Assembly: GCA_900323505.1 (NCBI GenBank)
Contig: OOIN01000002.1
Location: 1,798,001 to 1,862,000, forward strand
Length of the DNA: 64,000 nt
Direction of reading: 5' to 3'
Source of the DNA: Ustilago trichophora
Taxonomy: Eukaryota; Basidiomycota; Ustilaginomycetes; Ustilaginales; Ustilaginaceae
The notes below the pieces were generated by a model. The model did not search any database and was not told the origin of the DNA. It worked only from the letters and a program-made list of their open reading frames with translations. The translations under genes and the position numbers were made by a program. Position 1 is the stretch's first letter, and every line of letters begins with the position of its first letter. Below are positions 49,601-59,632 of the stretch, piece after piece.

Positions 49601-51745
49601 CGATCCATCGAGTCCGACTTCTTGCTCATCATCCTCAAGACGCTCATTGCACACCGAAAAGATCTTAAAGTCATCCTCATGTCAGCTACGGTCGATGCCG
49701 AACGCATCAGCAAGTACTGTGGTGGATGCCCCACCATCGCTGTGCCAGGCCGGACTTTCCCTGTCAACGTGCACTACCTCGAAGATGCGGTCGAGATGAG
49801 CAACTACATCATCGAGGACGATTCGCCATATGCCTTCCGCCCCAAGCGTGGCTACCGGAACGGTGATGGGAACGCGAGAAAGCAGAACGCTCCTGGAAAC
49901 AAGAGCAAGCTGCAACTGCTAGCGCAAGCTCCTCCTGAGGAAGAGGAGGATCCTGCTCTGTTTGACGACGACGACGAAGACCCCGAGGGTCAAGGTCAGA
50001 GTACTGGCAGCCTTGGCAAGGCATACCGCAGCAAAACCATCGACACGCTCGGAAGGATGAACGAGTACGTGATTAACCACGATCTGATCATCAAGATCCT
50101 CGAGCGTGTCTGTTCCGAGAAGGATCTCGAGCCTTACAGCGCAGCAACGCTTATCTTTATGCCTGGTCTCGCCGAGATTCGCAAATGCCACGATATGCTG
50201 GTCGACCACCCTACGTTCGGAGGACCTGGCTTCCAGCTCTTCCCTCTGCACTCGACCATCTCATCCGAAAATCAAGGCGCTGTCTTCAACGTACCCCCTC
50301 CTGGGGTACGCAAGATTGTCATCGCGACCAACATCGCCGAAACGGGTATCACCATCCCGGATATCACCTGCGTCATCGATTCGGGCAAGCACCGCGAGAT
50401 GCGCTACGACGAGAAGCGTCAAATCTCGCGCCTGGTGGAATGCTTTATCGCCAAGAGCAACGCCAAGCAGCGTCGCGGTCGAGCAGGCCGTGTACAGGAG
50501 GGGATCTGCTTCCACCTCTTCACCAAGTATCGCCATGATTCGTATCTCGACGAGCATCCTCTGCCTGAGATGCTTCGTCTGTCGCTGCAAGATCTTGCGC
50601 TCAAATTGAAAATCATGAAGATCAAGATCGGCACTTCGATCGAGAACGCGCTCTCTCAAGCGCTCGATCCTCCAAGTTCCGCAAACATCCAGCGAGCCAT
50701 TGCAGCTCTCGTAGAAGTAAAAGCCCTCACCTCGACCGAAGAGATCACGCACCTTGGCAGACATCTGTCCAAGATGCCACTCGACGTCCACATGGGCAAG
50801 TTCTTACTCGTCGCCACCCTGTTCAAATGTCTCGATCCCGCCTTGACCATCGCGGCAGCACTCAACTCCAAATCGCCTTTCATGACCCCCTTCGGCAAAG
50901 AATTGGAGGCAGACCGTGCCAAGCAGAGCTTCAAACTTGGCGATTCGGATTTCCTCACCATCGCCAACGCCTTCAACGGTTTCCGCCGCAGCACCGCTCA
51001 AAACCACCATCGAACCTTCTGCAATCGCAGCTTCTTATCGATCCAAAACTTGCTTCAGATCGAAGAGTTGCGCCAGCAGTACTTTTCCTACCTCATCGAT
51101 GCCGGCTTCGTCAGTGTCGACGATAGCTTCCGGCAAGAGTTGAACAAGTTGCGATATCGCAGTGGCGGGTCGTCTAACTTCTCCAAGCCGCGGTTTATGA
51201 CCATTCCCGCGCATCTAGATGTCAACTCTTCTTCTCTCTCCATGATCCATGCGACCCTTGCAGCCGGATTGTATCCCAAACTCCTGCACATCGATAGCAA
51301 GACGTACCAGCTTAAGACGATCGGCAACAATCAGCCCACCTCCATCCATCCATCTTCGGTCAATTTCAAGGCCAAAATGTCGGAATTGGTGCGTAGTTCT
51401 AGCAGCTACATGCTGTACTACACTATGATGCAGTCGAAGAAGTTGTATGCTTGGGAAACGGGATTGATGGACGATAAGGCGGTATATATGTTTTGTGGAG
51501 ATGGGGAGTTCAGGCTGGCTAGTAACAGTTTGTACATTGACAGACAGAGGATCAGGATTGCTAGTGTCGATCCGAAGACGTTGGTTGCGTTGAAGACGTT
51601 GAGGGAGGGTCTGGGTAGGTTGATGAAGGCGAGCTTTAGGAATCCGGGTAAAGAGTGGTCGGAGGGACAGGAGAGGCTGTTTGAGCTGGCGTGTAGGGTG
51701 CTTGGGGTCGGGGCGAATGAGAAGGATCTTGCGCTGGTACAGTAG
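46697..51745 (+). CDS. DEAH/RHA-type RNA helicase, DHX29-like (translation initiation)
   Basis: A 1682-residue helicase, single exon, starting MGKKRPTLKGTVQRGYATTS. N-terminal order: basic leader, coiled/acidic part, a UBA-like helix bundle (about 247-288, LLKLGFTSGQVEDALSHAPS), a charged region, then a dsRBD-like segment (about 650-740, SKLVIRWNGGKVVPNKHPIT). The helicase core has Walker A SGETGCGKS (about 859), the DEVH box (about 964), SAT (about 995), TNIAETGITIPDITCVID, and QRRGRAGRVQEG (about 1257), then the HA2 and OB-fold modules. An acidic insert lies between RecA lobes (about 1090-1110, EEEEDPALFDDDDEDPEG), as in DHX29, where an insertion modulates 40S binding. DHX29 aids scanning of structured 5' UTRs. 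The paralogous DHX57 and yeast YLR419W are close alternatives, since UBA plus RWD-like features occur there. Confidence 0.88.
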   Translation: MGKKRPTLKGTVQRGYATTSTPKKVQDPPPVAAAKKPASGGTKSSNLAAAVDYEKVNDESLADNLSASKTTTVDGKGSAADFFDPEKEEEQALQNLVDKLQDRVEKEVSRQHKAIEYDRRFAKTLPNFEMDPELRDQVLQVAADLDKQAAASSSTNANAAAGSVDASNATPGSSTTPATIASGTTTVSGSATPVSIGSSHTSLAMATLTKDLQKLSVNNAGSSGAGAAFSSSAYADSEDKVMAKAMTTYQILLKLGFTSGQVEDALSHAPSPDVEDCLSYLYLALDEESLEDAIRAGEGKAARNRRGKDFPALNGASDDKEEDDDDDDYDESRPPVYSGYAFHRSEALGKNDFARAEQPATTKLVPGAAPPGNAASASTVSAPAKPASQGAKLSIDRERLVELKKACERLILQLSDDLDSNQIDTLEKPTATWSLLRAMQIRVDQEKSKWKKELGKDGETHMKQEDARLERVLGRTKDFMRECERGAYFDQKTATDGFRQVLRQREEIEKQLKAAEDEEEKKRQQRRREIEAAAGTESSSPADERATAIKPDAGDKASSSAEASSGQKKAADSAAQDEDKEDDKKSETGSDDEGGFFGDLLNEGPIEDKDADTGEVVTMRDLPARAKSGGGGKTPRVMLSDALKRADPYSTFKFTVIPSGGRLHRSKLVIRWNGGKVVPNKHPITAGTPSYVDEYTLTTVGCATQLQADDFIATVALFCIDRDKSVQRALPPGYREWWEELTGLQKDERDRKSRTRFQRVRDVVRVRMEEAAVAKKAKSKAAPGNTSAAAEQTELGELSAASAPQPSEARAKEIVEYFTNRIASPSYQKMLPGRQGLPIANHRQEILDLVENNQIFVLSGETGCGKSAQVPAYILEHCMSQGRNCKIYVTEPRRISAISLAERVSEELGEPRKSVGSNDSLVGYAIRLESNVGKNARLVYATTGIVLRMLEGTAFNEITHVIIDEVHERSIESDFLLIILKTLIAHRKDLKVILMSATVDAERISKYCGGCPTIAVPGRTFPVNVHYLEDAVEMSNYIIEDDSPYAFRPKRGYRNGDGNARKQNAPGNKSKLQLLAQAPPEEEEDPALFDDDDEDPEGQGQSTGSLGKAYRSKTIDTLGRMNEYVINHDLIIKILERVCSEKDLEPYSAATLIFMPGLAEIRKCHDMLVDHPTFGGPGFQLFPLHSTISSENQGAVFNVPPPGVRKIVIATNIAETGITIPDITCVIDSGKHREMRYDEKRQISRLVECFIAKSNAKQRRGRAGRVQEGICFHLFTKYRHDSYLDEHPLPEMLRLSLQDLALKLKIMKIKIGTSIENALSQALDPPSSANIQRAIAALVEVKALTSTEEITHLGRHLSKMPLDVHMGKFLLVATLFKCLDPALTIAAALNSKSPFMTPFGKELEADRAKQSFKLGDSDFLTIANAFNGFRRSTAQNHHRTFCNRSFLSIQNLLQIEELRQQYFSYLIDAGFVSVDDSFRQELNKLRYRSGGSSNFSKPRFMTIPAHLDVNSSSLSMIHATLAAGLYPKLLHIDSKTYQLKTIGNNQPTSIHPSSVNFKAKMSELVRSSSSYMLYYTMMQSKKLYAWETGLMDDKAVYMFCGDGEFRLASNSLYIDRQRIRIASVDPKTLVALKTLREGLGRLMKASFRNPGKEWSEGQERLFELACRVLGVGANEKDLALVQ

Positions 51746-52184
51746 GCGGATCAAGAACAGTCTTGGATTCTAGCATTAAGAATGCTTGTTCTCATTTAGC
51801 ATCATCTCGAAAGTATACATTCAATAATATTTAGAGTACAGAGTGGTCCAAAGAGTGTGAGTAAGATCGAGATGCAGTTCGTGGACATGAGAGAAGCGAT
51901 TTCCGTGCAGATGAAGTGCGTCAAGTAACTCGGCGCGATTCACTTTGTTTTGGTCTTGGAGGCGCATGAATTGATCGCGATTGCACATGATCGTTCGTTC
52001 ATTCCTTGTCTTGCTTCTTGATCGTCATCATCGCATTCTTTGACTAGCGGGTCGACTTCTGGCGCATCGCAGGTAGTCAAAAATACGCTTCTTTGGGACG
52101 GAAGCACAACGATTTTTGCGCGAAAGCCTATCACTCAGCTCCCAATTTCACTCGTATAGGAACTCGATAGGTGGATCAGTCAAG
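51746..52184. other. Spacer upstream of the small secreted protein gene
   Basis: 439 bp between tandem plus-strand genes. It holds the helicase 3' UTR and a presumed promoter. No motif was recognised. Confidence 0.45.
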
Positions 52185-52574
52185 ATGTTCCACTGCCTGC
52201 TGCTGCTATTCTTGGCAGCTCTACTTGTGGCCACAGCCGCCTCTGACGAGAACTCCTGCACATCAGCCCAAAATCCACCCGTTTTCTCAAAATCCGCCTC
52301 TGTAGGAGACCTAATCGATTGCCTCGCCAACACAACCCGCTTTATCATTGAGCTTCACAGCAAGACCGAGATTCTTGTCACCTCCCTGCCTTGGCAACCC
52401 ATCCCGCACGAAGGAGGGGATGCTCATGTGGAGAGATGCATCCTTCTTCTAGGCATGGAAAATGTGGTAACGTACACCGAGGGAACCTTGGAGGGGATGT
52501 ATCCAAGGGTCGGAGTGAGCGGGCTTTTGCCTCCTAGTGTTCGGAGAGAGTATGTGCCTTCTCCGGCGAGCTGA
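52185..52574 (+). CDS. Small secreted protein, effector candidate
   Basis: A 129-residue ORF starting at the ATG at 52185. It begins with a strong signal peptide: MFHCLLLLFLAALLVATAAS, probably cleaved after the Ala-rich segment near residue 19-20. The mature part (about 109 residues) has three cysteines (SCTSA, IDCLAN, ERCILL), one N-glycosylation-like NTT, and no recognised domain. It ends VRREYVPSPAS. An in-frame upstream ATG (52116) would bury the signal, so it was not chosen. Smuts encode many lineage-specific secreted proteins of this size. It lies between housekeeping genes rather than in an effector cluster. Function is unknown. Expression evidence would be needed because the ORF is short. 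Confidence 0.6.
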   Translation: MFHCLLLLFLAALLVATAASDENSCTSAQNPPVFSKSASVGDLIDCLANTTRFIIELHSKTEILVTSLPWQPIPHEGGDAHVERCILLLGMENVVTYTEGTLEGMYPRVGVSGLLPPSVRREYVPSPAS

Positions 52575-53880
52575 TGCTGGTTGAGGCAGATGTTTGGTTA
52601 GAGCCATATGGAGGCGGGGTTGGGATTCTAGGTTCAAGGCTGGACTGGGGGATCTCATGTCCATCGCACCCGTCAGGGCACTGGAACAGCAAGACTTCTC
52701 ATGACTCCATAAGGCTTGGTTAGCACACGGCAAACACCCTCTTTACTGTTGTCATTGCCTTTGTATCCTTGCTTTGATCGTATGCGAATCGTCGATCACC
52801 TAGAACTCCCTTGGTGCGGACTCGGATGTTGACGGATGAAAAGCTTGTTCTTGAGTTCTGCCTGCCCTGAAACCGGTTCCTGTATGTGCAGATTCTTCTT
52901 GAGGCAGGTGCAGATAGATGGTACAGCCGAACAAGGAGCATGCAGCGGGACAGAACTGAAGCAAAAGCAGATGTTTCTATTCTTGGTCGTGTATAGAGTA
53001 GGCGGTGCAGATTTTTCACATGCAGGACCAGGCAGCAGCAAGGGATGTATGTATGGTAACGCAAGCGAGTCTTTGAAATCTTCCAATCCAACACTTTGCA
53101 CTTTGAGCGGAAAGTGTTCGGCAATCCGGTACACTTTGGAAAGGTTTCACGAGCTGTGTCTTGTTCTAGCACATACCAACGGATCTGGAATCTTCTCATC
53201 AAGAACAGCAGGGTGCTGAAGGAGCTGAATTGACCGATGTCACACAAGGACAAAGAAGCGAATCACCAGTCAGCGTGATGATCTTCTTCTTCTCGGCTTT
53301 TTTGGACGTGTCATCGAGCATCAGCAATTCCAGTGGCAAGGGAAGGGACATGTTGCATGAAAGTCAACTCAGAAGATGATGTGAGATGGCGTCTTTGCGA
53401 AAGAGCTGCAACTTCTTCTTGCGCACTGAAACAGCTCTGTTGCAGCTCGGGTCGGAGTTGAGGTTTGACGTGCAAAAGGAACAGAAAGAAAAGGCATTCA
53501 TTCACACGCGTCATTGCGTCATATCAGGAATTGCAATCTACGCCGCGTGTGAAATCATACATTCTCCGCCAGTGCACGGACAAGATATTGTGCTGTATAG
53601 CCTGGAAGAAGCACTTTTTGCCTCCACCTCTGCTCTGAGGCACAGAACGGCTGAGTTTTTAGAGTCGAGAGTCGTCGCCGAACGTGGACTGTGTGATGTT
53701 GAAAGCCTCTCCTATCGGCCAACTGCTCCCTAGGGTAAAGCCATAGGGCTTTCCTCCGCCACAACGTGCTGAGAAGATACTTATAAACTTGACTTTCCTT
53801 ATCCTATCCTTTAGACCATCATTAGCACCTTCATCATCAAACACAATCATCCGTTTTGACCCACACACCTATCATTCAAA
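52575..53880. other. 1.3-kb stretch with uncertain coding content
   Basis: No clear gene. On the minus strand a 50-codon frame begins at 53351 (MSLPLPLELLMLDDTSKKAE). A protein-like segment in another frame begins at 53224 (LLQHPAVLDEKIPDPLV) after a TTCAG. This could be a small spliced gene, but I could not join the two parts in phase. The rest looks random. The end serves as the promoter and C/T-rich leader of the LEA-like gene. Confidence 0.4.
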
Positions 53881-54747
53881 ATGTCGCAGATTCCCGGAAC
53901 CACCAAGACCACCAACGACGTCTCCAAGGACGCTCAGAACCTCGCCAACGACGCCTCCAAGCAGGCTCAGCAGGTTGGCAACGATGTCTCCAACAAGGCT
54001 AGCGATCTCTCCAAGGAGGCTCAGCAGCAGGGTGACTCGTTGATCAAGCAGGCTACCGACCTCGCTTCCAGTAAGTAGTTCGACCGCGATTACCGCACCT
54101 AAGTCAGATTCTGGCTCCAGGGCATGTGTGCTGACTCTCTCTCCTCTGCGCTCCTTCCTTTGTTGCTTTCACTTCTCGTAGACACTCTCGCCTACGTCCA
54201 GCAGACCGCCGGTTCTCTTCTCGGCCAGGGTCAGACCCACGCCCAGAACGCCGCCGACCAGACCAAGTCCGCAGCTAACGATGCCGCCGACGAGGCCTCT
54301 CGCAAGACCGATGCCGCCGCCAAGCAGGGCGAGCAGACCGCCGAGGAGGCCAAGCAGACCCTCATCGGTCTCACTAACCAGGCCCGTGACCTCGCCTCGC
54401 ACACCCTCGACTCGGCCAACCAGTACATCAAGCCCGCCGAGGACAACGCATCGGGTCTCGTCAACCAGGCCCGTGCCACTGCCGCCAACATCGTCGACAA
54501 TGTATCGCACCTGATCGCCGCCGGTCAGCAGAAGGCTGGCGAGATCGCCGATGAGGCCAGCAAGCAGGCTGGTCAGGCACAGCAGACCGCAAGCCAGCTT
54601 GCTAGCGATGCTACTGACGCTGCTGCCCAGAAGGCCGGTGAGGCCCAGAAGAACGCTCAGAGTGCCGGCGAGCAGGCCAGCAAGGCGCTGAGCGACGCTG
54701 CTGCCCAGGCAAAGGGCGCTGTTCAGGGCGCTACTGGCTCCAAGTAA
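53881..54747 (+). CDS. LEA-like amphipathic repeat protein (two exons)
   Basis: A 251-residue protein, join(53881..54070, 54182..54747). The 111-bp intron has donor GTAAGT and acceptor TCTCGTAG, phase 1. Splicing joins DLASS-N-TLAYVQQ. The whole chain consists of Ala/Lys/Gln/Asp-rich amphipathic helices with degenerate 11-residue periodicity (KDAQNLANDASKQAQQVGND, ADQTKSAANDAADEASRKTD, EIADEASKQAGQAQQ). No signal peptide, cysteine or tryptophan was seen. This resembles group 3 LEA or apolipoprotein-like stress proteins that protect membranes or proteins on drying. Such proteins are often strongly expressed in fungal spores. The codon choice (AAG, GCC, CTC dominated) looks more biased than in its neighbours, suggesting high expression. 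Confidence 0.8.
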
Positions 54748-55184
54748 GCCCATGCAGCATGATGAGATCCGTTCAGTTTCCTCTCTGTATGTAGTATGAC
54801 AGTCGCTATTGAGCGACTATTCGTCGTTCCCGTTTGATTTAGCAATATACCCTTGCAAAACAACATTTTACTGCCTTCTGGAATGATTGTGAATGAGCTT
54901 TGCGAACTTTGACGCTTTCATCGTCGAAAGTTTTTATTTTGAGCATTGCGAAGAGCGAGATGGTTGAGGATACTGCATGCAAGACGAGGCCCGACCTTGA
55001 ATGTGGATGCCGAATTCTAGTGGCGAGGAAGGAGCACGCTGCAAGCCTATCGGAAAAAGTCAACGGTGTGGAGGCATGAGTGCCTTGATTTTTTTTTCTT
55101 CGCGTTCCCAACACATCAACTCCACGTGTTGGTCTACGCTACCACCACTGCCCATGCATCGCACCTAGCAGCGTCTTTACCAAG
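54748..55184. other. Spacer between LEA-like and NudC-domain genes
   Basis: 437 bp between tandem genes. No motif was recognised beyond a T-run at about 55089-55098. Confidence 0.45.
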
Positions 55185-57758
55185 ATGGCGTATGCCCAAG
55201 CGCATCGACTTCCTCTGCCATCTGAGGCTGCATCTTCGTCTCGCAACCGGATTGAGGAGATAAATATCTCCTTCATCGTCGATCAACAGAAGCTCGGTTC
55301 GTCATTTGAAGCGTACAAGCTGGTTCAAGATGATCCTTCGACTTCCTGGGCAAGATCGTATGGGCTGCCCAGTCGGCCGCCTCGACTGGTCGATCTGTAC
55401 CAGCCGCAAGGCGAAAGTAGGAAGGAAGGAAGCTTGACGTTCACAGGGTTAGGGTATAAGGAAACCAAGGAGCGAGCGCTGCACCAGGTACTTGTCCCAT
55501 CTGCTGGGTGCAGGACCGCAGACGAACCATTCGCCGCATACATCGACGAAAACTGCTTCCTGGTAGTCCTCACCTACGATGCGGCCAAGGACAAAGTCGT
55601 AGGGCATCCAGTGCACCGTCTCGATCAAGGAGCAATTCCATCGGGAAGCAAGTTTGTGGAACCTTTACCTTCGCTAGCGTCCATCTCGTCGACAGAGTGG
55701 CTGGCGTCAAGCGGGGGAACGCTGAAGTTGATCAAGCTGCAAAAGGTCACTCTAGGAAAGAACGCTGCCGTGAGATGGATAGGTGAGGTGAAGGCGAGAA
55801 GGAAGGTTCCCCTTGGTGAAGATGCAGTCAGCGGAGCGGCAATCAAAGCATGTAAGAAGGTCGGTGGGAAGATCAGGGTGCTTGTGCAGAGACCTAAGAC
55901 AGTCTCGACATTGGAGAAGGCCAAAGAAGGGATGCAGGGGCTTGGCTTCCACCGAGATGCCCAGCAACAGACAGAAGGTTCGAAAGAAGGACGATCAGAG
56001 CATAGCAAGACGACATTTGAAGTGCGGCTTGTCGAGATCGATGAGGACGAGGCGACTGGGCAGGATAGCGCGGAGATCATCAAGACGGCAAAGCTGCTGT
56101 GGACAGTCCAGGGCGAAGAACCGCTACTCATGGCCAAGCTTGGAGAGCAAGTGTCGATTCTTGGTGCCGAAGCCCCATTCTCCAGCGTTGAGGCAACACC
56201 GAGTGACTCAGCCATAAGCTCCCAGCCAGGTATCGGTGAAGCATCTTCGAGCTTAATATCGACCCCTCATGCCAATGTCGCGTCGAGAGGTCGACGCAGG
56301 GCACCGCACTTTTCGTGGGCTCAAACCGGCGATACGGTTACGACCGCCTTCACGCTCCCATCGTGGATCACCAAATCGCACATCCGAGCGCATTTTTCCC
56401 TCAGTGCTCTCAGCCTTTCCTTCACGCAAGAGGCGCTCACTCTCCTCAGCACAGCAGCCTCTGGAGCGAAGATCGCTGAGATCGATGCTGATGCAGTCAA
56501 CGCAGCCGAGGAAGCTGACGATGATTTGGGCAACGCAGCACGAATGATCGCATCGGGCCGTTATGTGTCGAGATCGACATGGGCCGAGATCGATCCCACC
56601 GGTAGCACGTGGACGCTCGAAAGGACGAGAGGGATGAGTCTTCTGACGCTGTACCTCGAGAAGAGGCATGAAGGGACAAGGTGGATGCAGGTCTTTGCAG
56701 ATCGGACTGGTACCCTCGCCAGTGGTCGCAACCGCAACTATGCCGATGCAGGGACCGGTGACAAGAGCCGAACAAAGCTGAGCTTCCAGCAATCTCGGTC
56801 CGAGTTCGAGCGTATTGCTACCGGAAATGCCCTCGAGTCAAAGGATGATGAGGATGGGGAGGAAGAAGAAGACGATGCCGAAGACAACGAAGATGACGTT
56901 CCTGAAACCATGGACCCTTCCGAGCTGATCAGCATGCTCGAAGGGATGCAAAAGTACACCGTCGACGAAGAGTCAGCCCAGCAAGGCAATGGTTACGGCA
57001 TGGATCGCAGCGGCTTCGAGTCATCGAGCGGACATGGTCAGAACGGAGGCACTAGCTTGTCTCTTGACCAACCAAGCTTGCTAAAGGATAGTCTCGAGGA
57101 GGAAGATGCCAATGTCGGACGCAATTTCGTTGTCTCTTCCATCAGCCATGCTAGCGGCAATAAGGCTCAGGTCCGCAGTTCGAAGGACGGCGAAGTGACC
57201 ATCCTTGCTACGAGCCTACCAGGAGCCAATCTCGATAATCAATTTGTTGTCGTCAAACACGATCTCGATGGTCCTATCTTTGCTTCATCAGGCGAAGAGT
57301 GGCAGCATGTTGCAACGATGCCAGCGCTGGCTTTCGTATTGGCGTCGAAGCGCGATGCTCAACGAGTCCACATTCACAAACGGCATGGCAGCCGAGAACA
57401 AGAAGGAGATTATGTGGTGTTGGCTTTCGAGAGCGCACCTCAAGTGACTGGATCTGGTGGTAGTAGTGGTAGCAACAACGCTGCAGCAGGGGCCGGCAAC
57501 CTCTTCCTCTACTACTCTCCGTCGTCGGCCGATGCGAAGCAAGCACAGTCGCGAGTGGTGCGACTGGGCGCCACCGTCAGCACTAATATGACCGACAGCT
57601 GTATGGCAGAAAAGGAAGAAAGAAGTGCAAGCGGAGCCCTGCTAGGCGTGTGCAGCGCTCACCTTCCTCGTTCCGGTACTCAAAGCGAGGAGGCAATAGA
57701 AGAAGTGCTGGTCTGCCTTTGCGAAAATCGCATCCTCCTTTTGCGAGGACTTTTGTAG
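55185..57758 (+). CDS. NudC domain-containing protein 1-like (CS domain)
   Basis: An 857-residue single-exon protein starting MAYAQAHRLPLPSE. A CS/p23-like domain spans about residues 370-510: PHFSWAQTGDTVTTAFTLPS, then HIRAHFSLSALSLSF, then STWAEIDPTGSTWTLER, and MSLLTLYLEKRHEGTRWMQV. An insertion separates its strands. Flanking parts fit NUDCD1: an N-terminal beta-rich region and a C-terminal region with FVLASKRDAQRVHIHKR. The acidic block EDGEEEEDDAEDNEDDVPET leads into DPSELISMLEGMQKYT. NudC-type proteins act as Hsp90 cochaperones, and NUDCD1 is linked to WD40/COPI-associated clients in animals. Fungal members are poorly studied, so the function here is inferred. A low-complexity SGGSSGSNNAAAGAG loop lies near the C-terminus. 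Confidence 0.8.
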   Translation: MAYAQAHRLPLPSEAASSSRNRIEEINISFIVDQQKLGSSFEAYKLVQDDPSTSWARSYGLPSRPPRLVDLYQPQGESRKEGSLTFTGLGYKETKERALHQVLVPSAGCRTADEPFAAYIDENCFLVVLTYDAAKDKVVGHPVHRLDQGAIPSGSKFVEPLPSLASISSTEWLASSGGTLKLIKLQKVTLGKNAAVRWIGEVKARRKVPLGEDAVSGAAIKACKKVGGKIRVLVQRPKTVSTLEKAKEGMQGLGFHRDAQQQTEGSKEGRSEHSKTTFEVRLVEIDEDEATGQDSAEIIKTAKLLWTVQGEEPLLMAKLGEQVSILGAEAPFSSVEATPSDSAISSQPGIGEASSSLISTPHANVASRGRRRAPHFSWAQTGDTVTTAFTLPSWITKSHIRAHFSLSALSLSFTQEALTLLSTAASGAKIAEIDADAVNAAEEADDDLGNAARMIASGRYVSRSTWAEIDPTGSTWTLERTRGMSLLTLYLEKRHEGTRWMQVFADRTGTLASGRNRNYADAGTGDKSRTKLSFQQSRSEFERIATGNALESKDDEDGEEEEDDAEDNEDDVPETMDPSELISMLEGMQKYTVDEESAQQGNGYGMDRSGFESSSGHGQNGGTSLSLDQPSLLKDSLEEEDANVGRNFVVSSISHASGNKAQVRSSKDGEVTILATSLPGANLDNQFVVVKHDLDGPIFASSGEEWQHVATMPALAFVLASKRDAQRVHIHKRHGSREQEGDYVVLAFESAPQVTGSGGSSGSNNAAAGAGNLFLYYSPSSADAKQAQSRVVRLGATVSTNMTDSCMAEKEERSASGALLGVCSAHLPRSGTQSEEAIEEVLVCLCENRILLLRGLL

Positions 57759-59632
57759 TTCCAACACGGGCACATCGAATCTCGAAACAGTGAAGACGAG
57801 ACTTGTTTATCTCTAAGTGATCATAGTGCACAATGATAGAGTCTGTGTTGACTGTAATATTGAGATGATGTGATTGCCAAAAGGTTGAGCTGTCAAGTGA
57901 CAGCTAAAAGAAATTCGGATCAAGCCGAGGCGATGCGCTGCAGGGTCTTGTGATTTCGGCTTTGGCGTGGCTTTCACCTATTTTGTTTCCCTTTCTGCTC
58001 AGAGGAGAACTCGTGGCCTTGCATATATACCCGCAACTTCTCGACTTGGCCCTACAGCATGCTTCTTCGAATCAATCGCAATGTTGTTGCAGCCCTGGTC
58101 ACAAGACCGCAAAATTGATGAAGAGAGAGATAGATGATCATGGATCGACCCGCAAGCCACATCGACCTGCCACCACGCCAAAATTGGCAAAATTGGCAAG
58201 AAAGGGGGCCGAAACTCGAGACAAAGTTAGTCAGTCACCTGACAAAGGCAGACAAGTCTCTTTCTGCCAGCCTATCCAGCTCGCCATGTGTGAGAGAATA
58301 TGGCGTGCCATTGCTTCAAAAGCCTATAAGATAGTGTGGGAACAGGTGGGTCTTTCAAGTCTCCGAGCATCGAAGGTAAATCCTATCGATTTGCATTTGG
58401 TATCTCGCTGAGTCAGCACAGCGCAGGGAGGCAAAATCGCGCATCGTGGGTCTTGGTTGCTATCAAGAAGAACGAAAATGTGGATTTTCGGAAATAGAAA
58501 AATTACGACACTTGTTGCACTCTGCGCAAGGCCGGACCTACTGACACTGACCCTTCCGATCCAAGCGTTATGAAGGCGATGAGAGTGAGACGGTGGAAGA
58601 GGCGGTGGAAATTGGAGCATACGCGAATCTGGCCACGCCATCTCGGTCTGTCTATCTGTCTGTCTATCGGAGAGTTGGGCTGAAGAGGATGCTCTGTAGG
58701 ATGATTGGAAAGTGGCGAGAACGCCGTTCCCCAAAAGTGTTTGCCATGCAGCGTGGAGCAGCGTCAGGGTCCAGAAGGTGCGCGCCAAGGCATACAGTTC
58801 TGCACAAGGAGAGCGCGTTGGAAAGCGAGCCACTTTTTTTGGTGAGTGGAGGAAGAAGCAAAGAGGGCTGCGCTTTTCTGTTGTTCCGACGCGAAGCGCA
58901 GCGACTCTGCATCGCAACACTTTGAACCGACCTCGATGCACGTCAACTCAGCTCACCTCACCTCTGCTCAACTTGACCATCTGCTCATCGTGGGATCCTG
59001 TTGACTTGAAGGTGTCGACAAGGCTCGGTGACAGGAAACCACCTCGACATCACGCCTTCTCATTCGGATTCACCGACCACCTCGCATTTCGCTTTCTCCC
59101 ATCAGACAATCGAGCAGCTACCTTGTTGATACCATCATCTCACGGCCTCCGTTCCGCGTCTTCATCCGCACCTCGATTCCGCAAGCACACGGCGGCTTCT
59201 GAATGCACCTTCATTTCATCGCATCAGCCGACACTCTGGTCCACTGAGCCTCTGCAGAAGCTCGACGTCGCTTGCACTCCACCCACATCGGAAGATAGCC
59301 GGAGACCCGCATATATCACCTTGCGAATCGTCTGAAGCCAGCTCCGCACCTGTCTGAGTGCTGTAGCCATCTTCATTTCATATCTAAACACTCTCACGCT
59401 GACGTGACCGCAAACGCTCCTCAAACGGTCGCTTTGTTCTGGGCAAGGTGTCGGCTGAGACCGAGCAGGTTCACAGCGATTGACCGTACAGCACCATCGA
59501 GAGCTGCCGCCGACAATCCTGATCTTGGACGTTCCGCACCTCTTCGCGCGGTTAAAGCGTGTCGATCACATTCCTACTGCCACTGCCAGTGTGGCAGCGT
59601 GAGCGCCAGGCCCGCTGCCGATTCATCACGCT
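57759..59632. other. Long intergenic region upstream of the SNF2-RING gene
   Basis: 1.9 kb without a convincing gene. A short (TCTG/TCTA)n stretch is at about 58647-58671. The 58930-59630 part is C/T-rich, as in other leaders in this window. ORFs on both strands lack protein character. Confidence 0.5.

Noticed and set aside
58324..58941. 205-codon minus-strand ORF
   Set aside because: Low-complexity, no recognisable domain, lies in the upstream region of the SNF2-RING gene.
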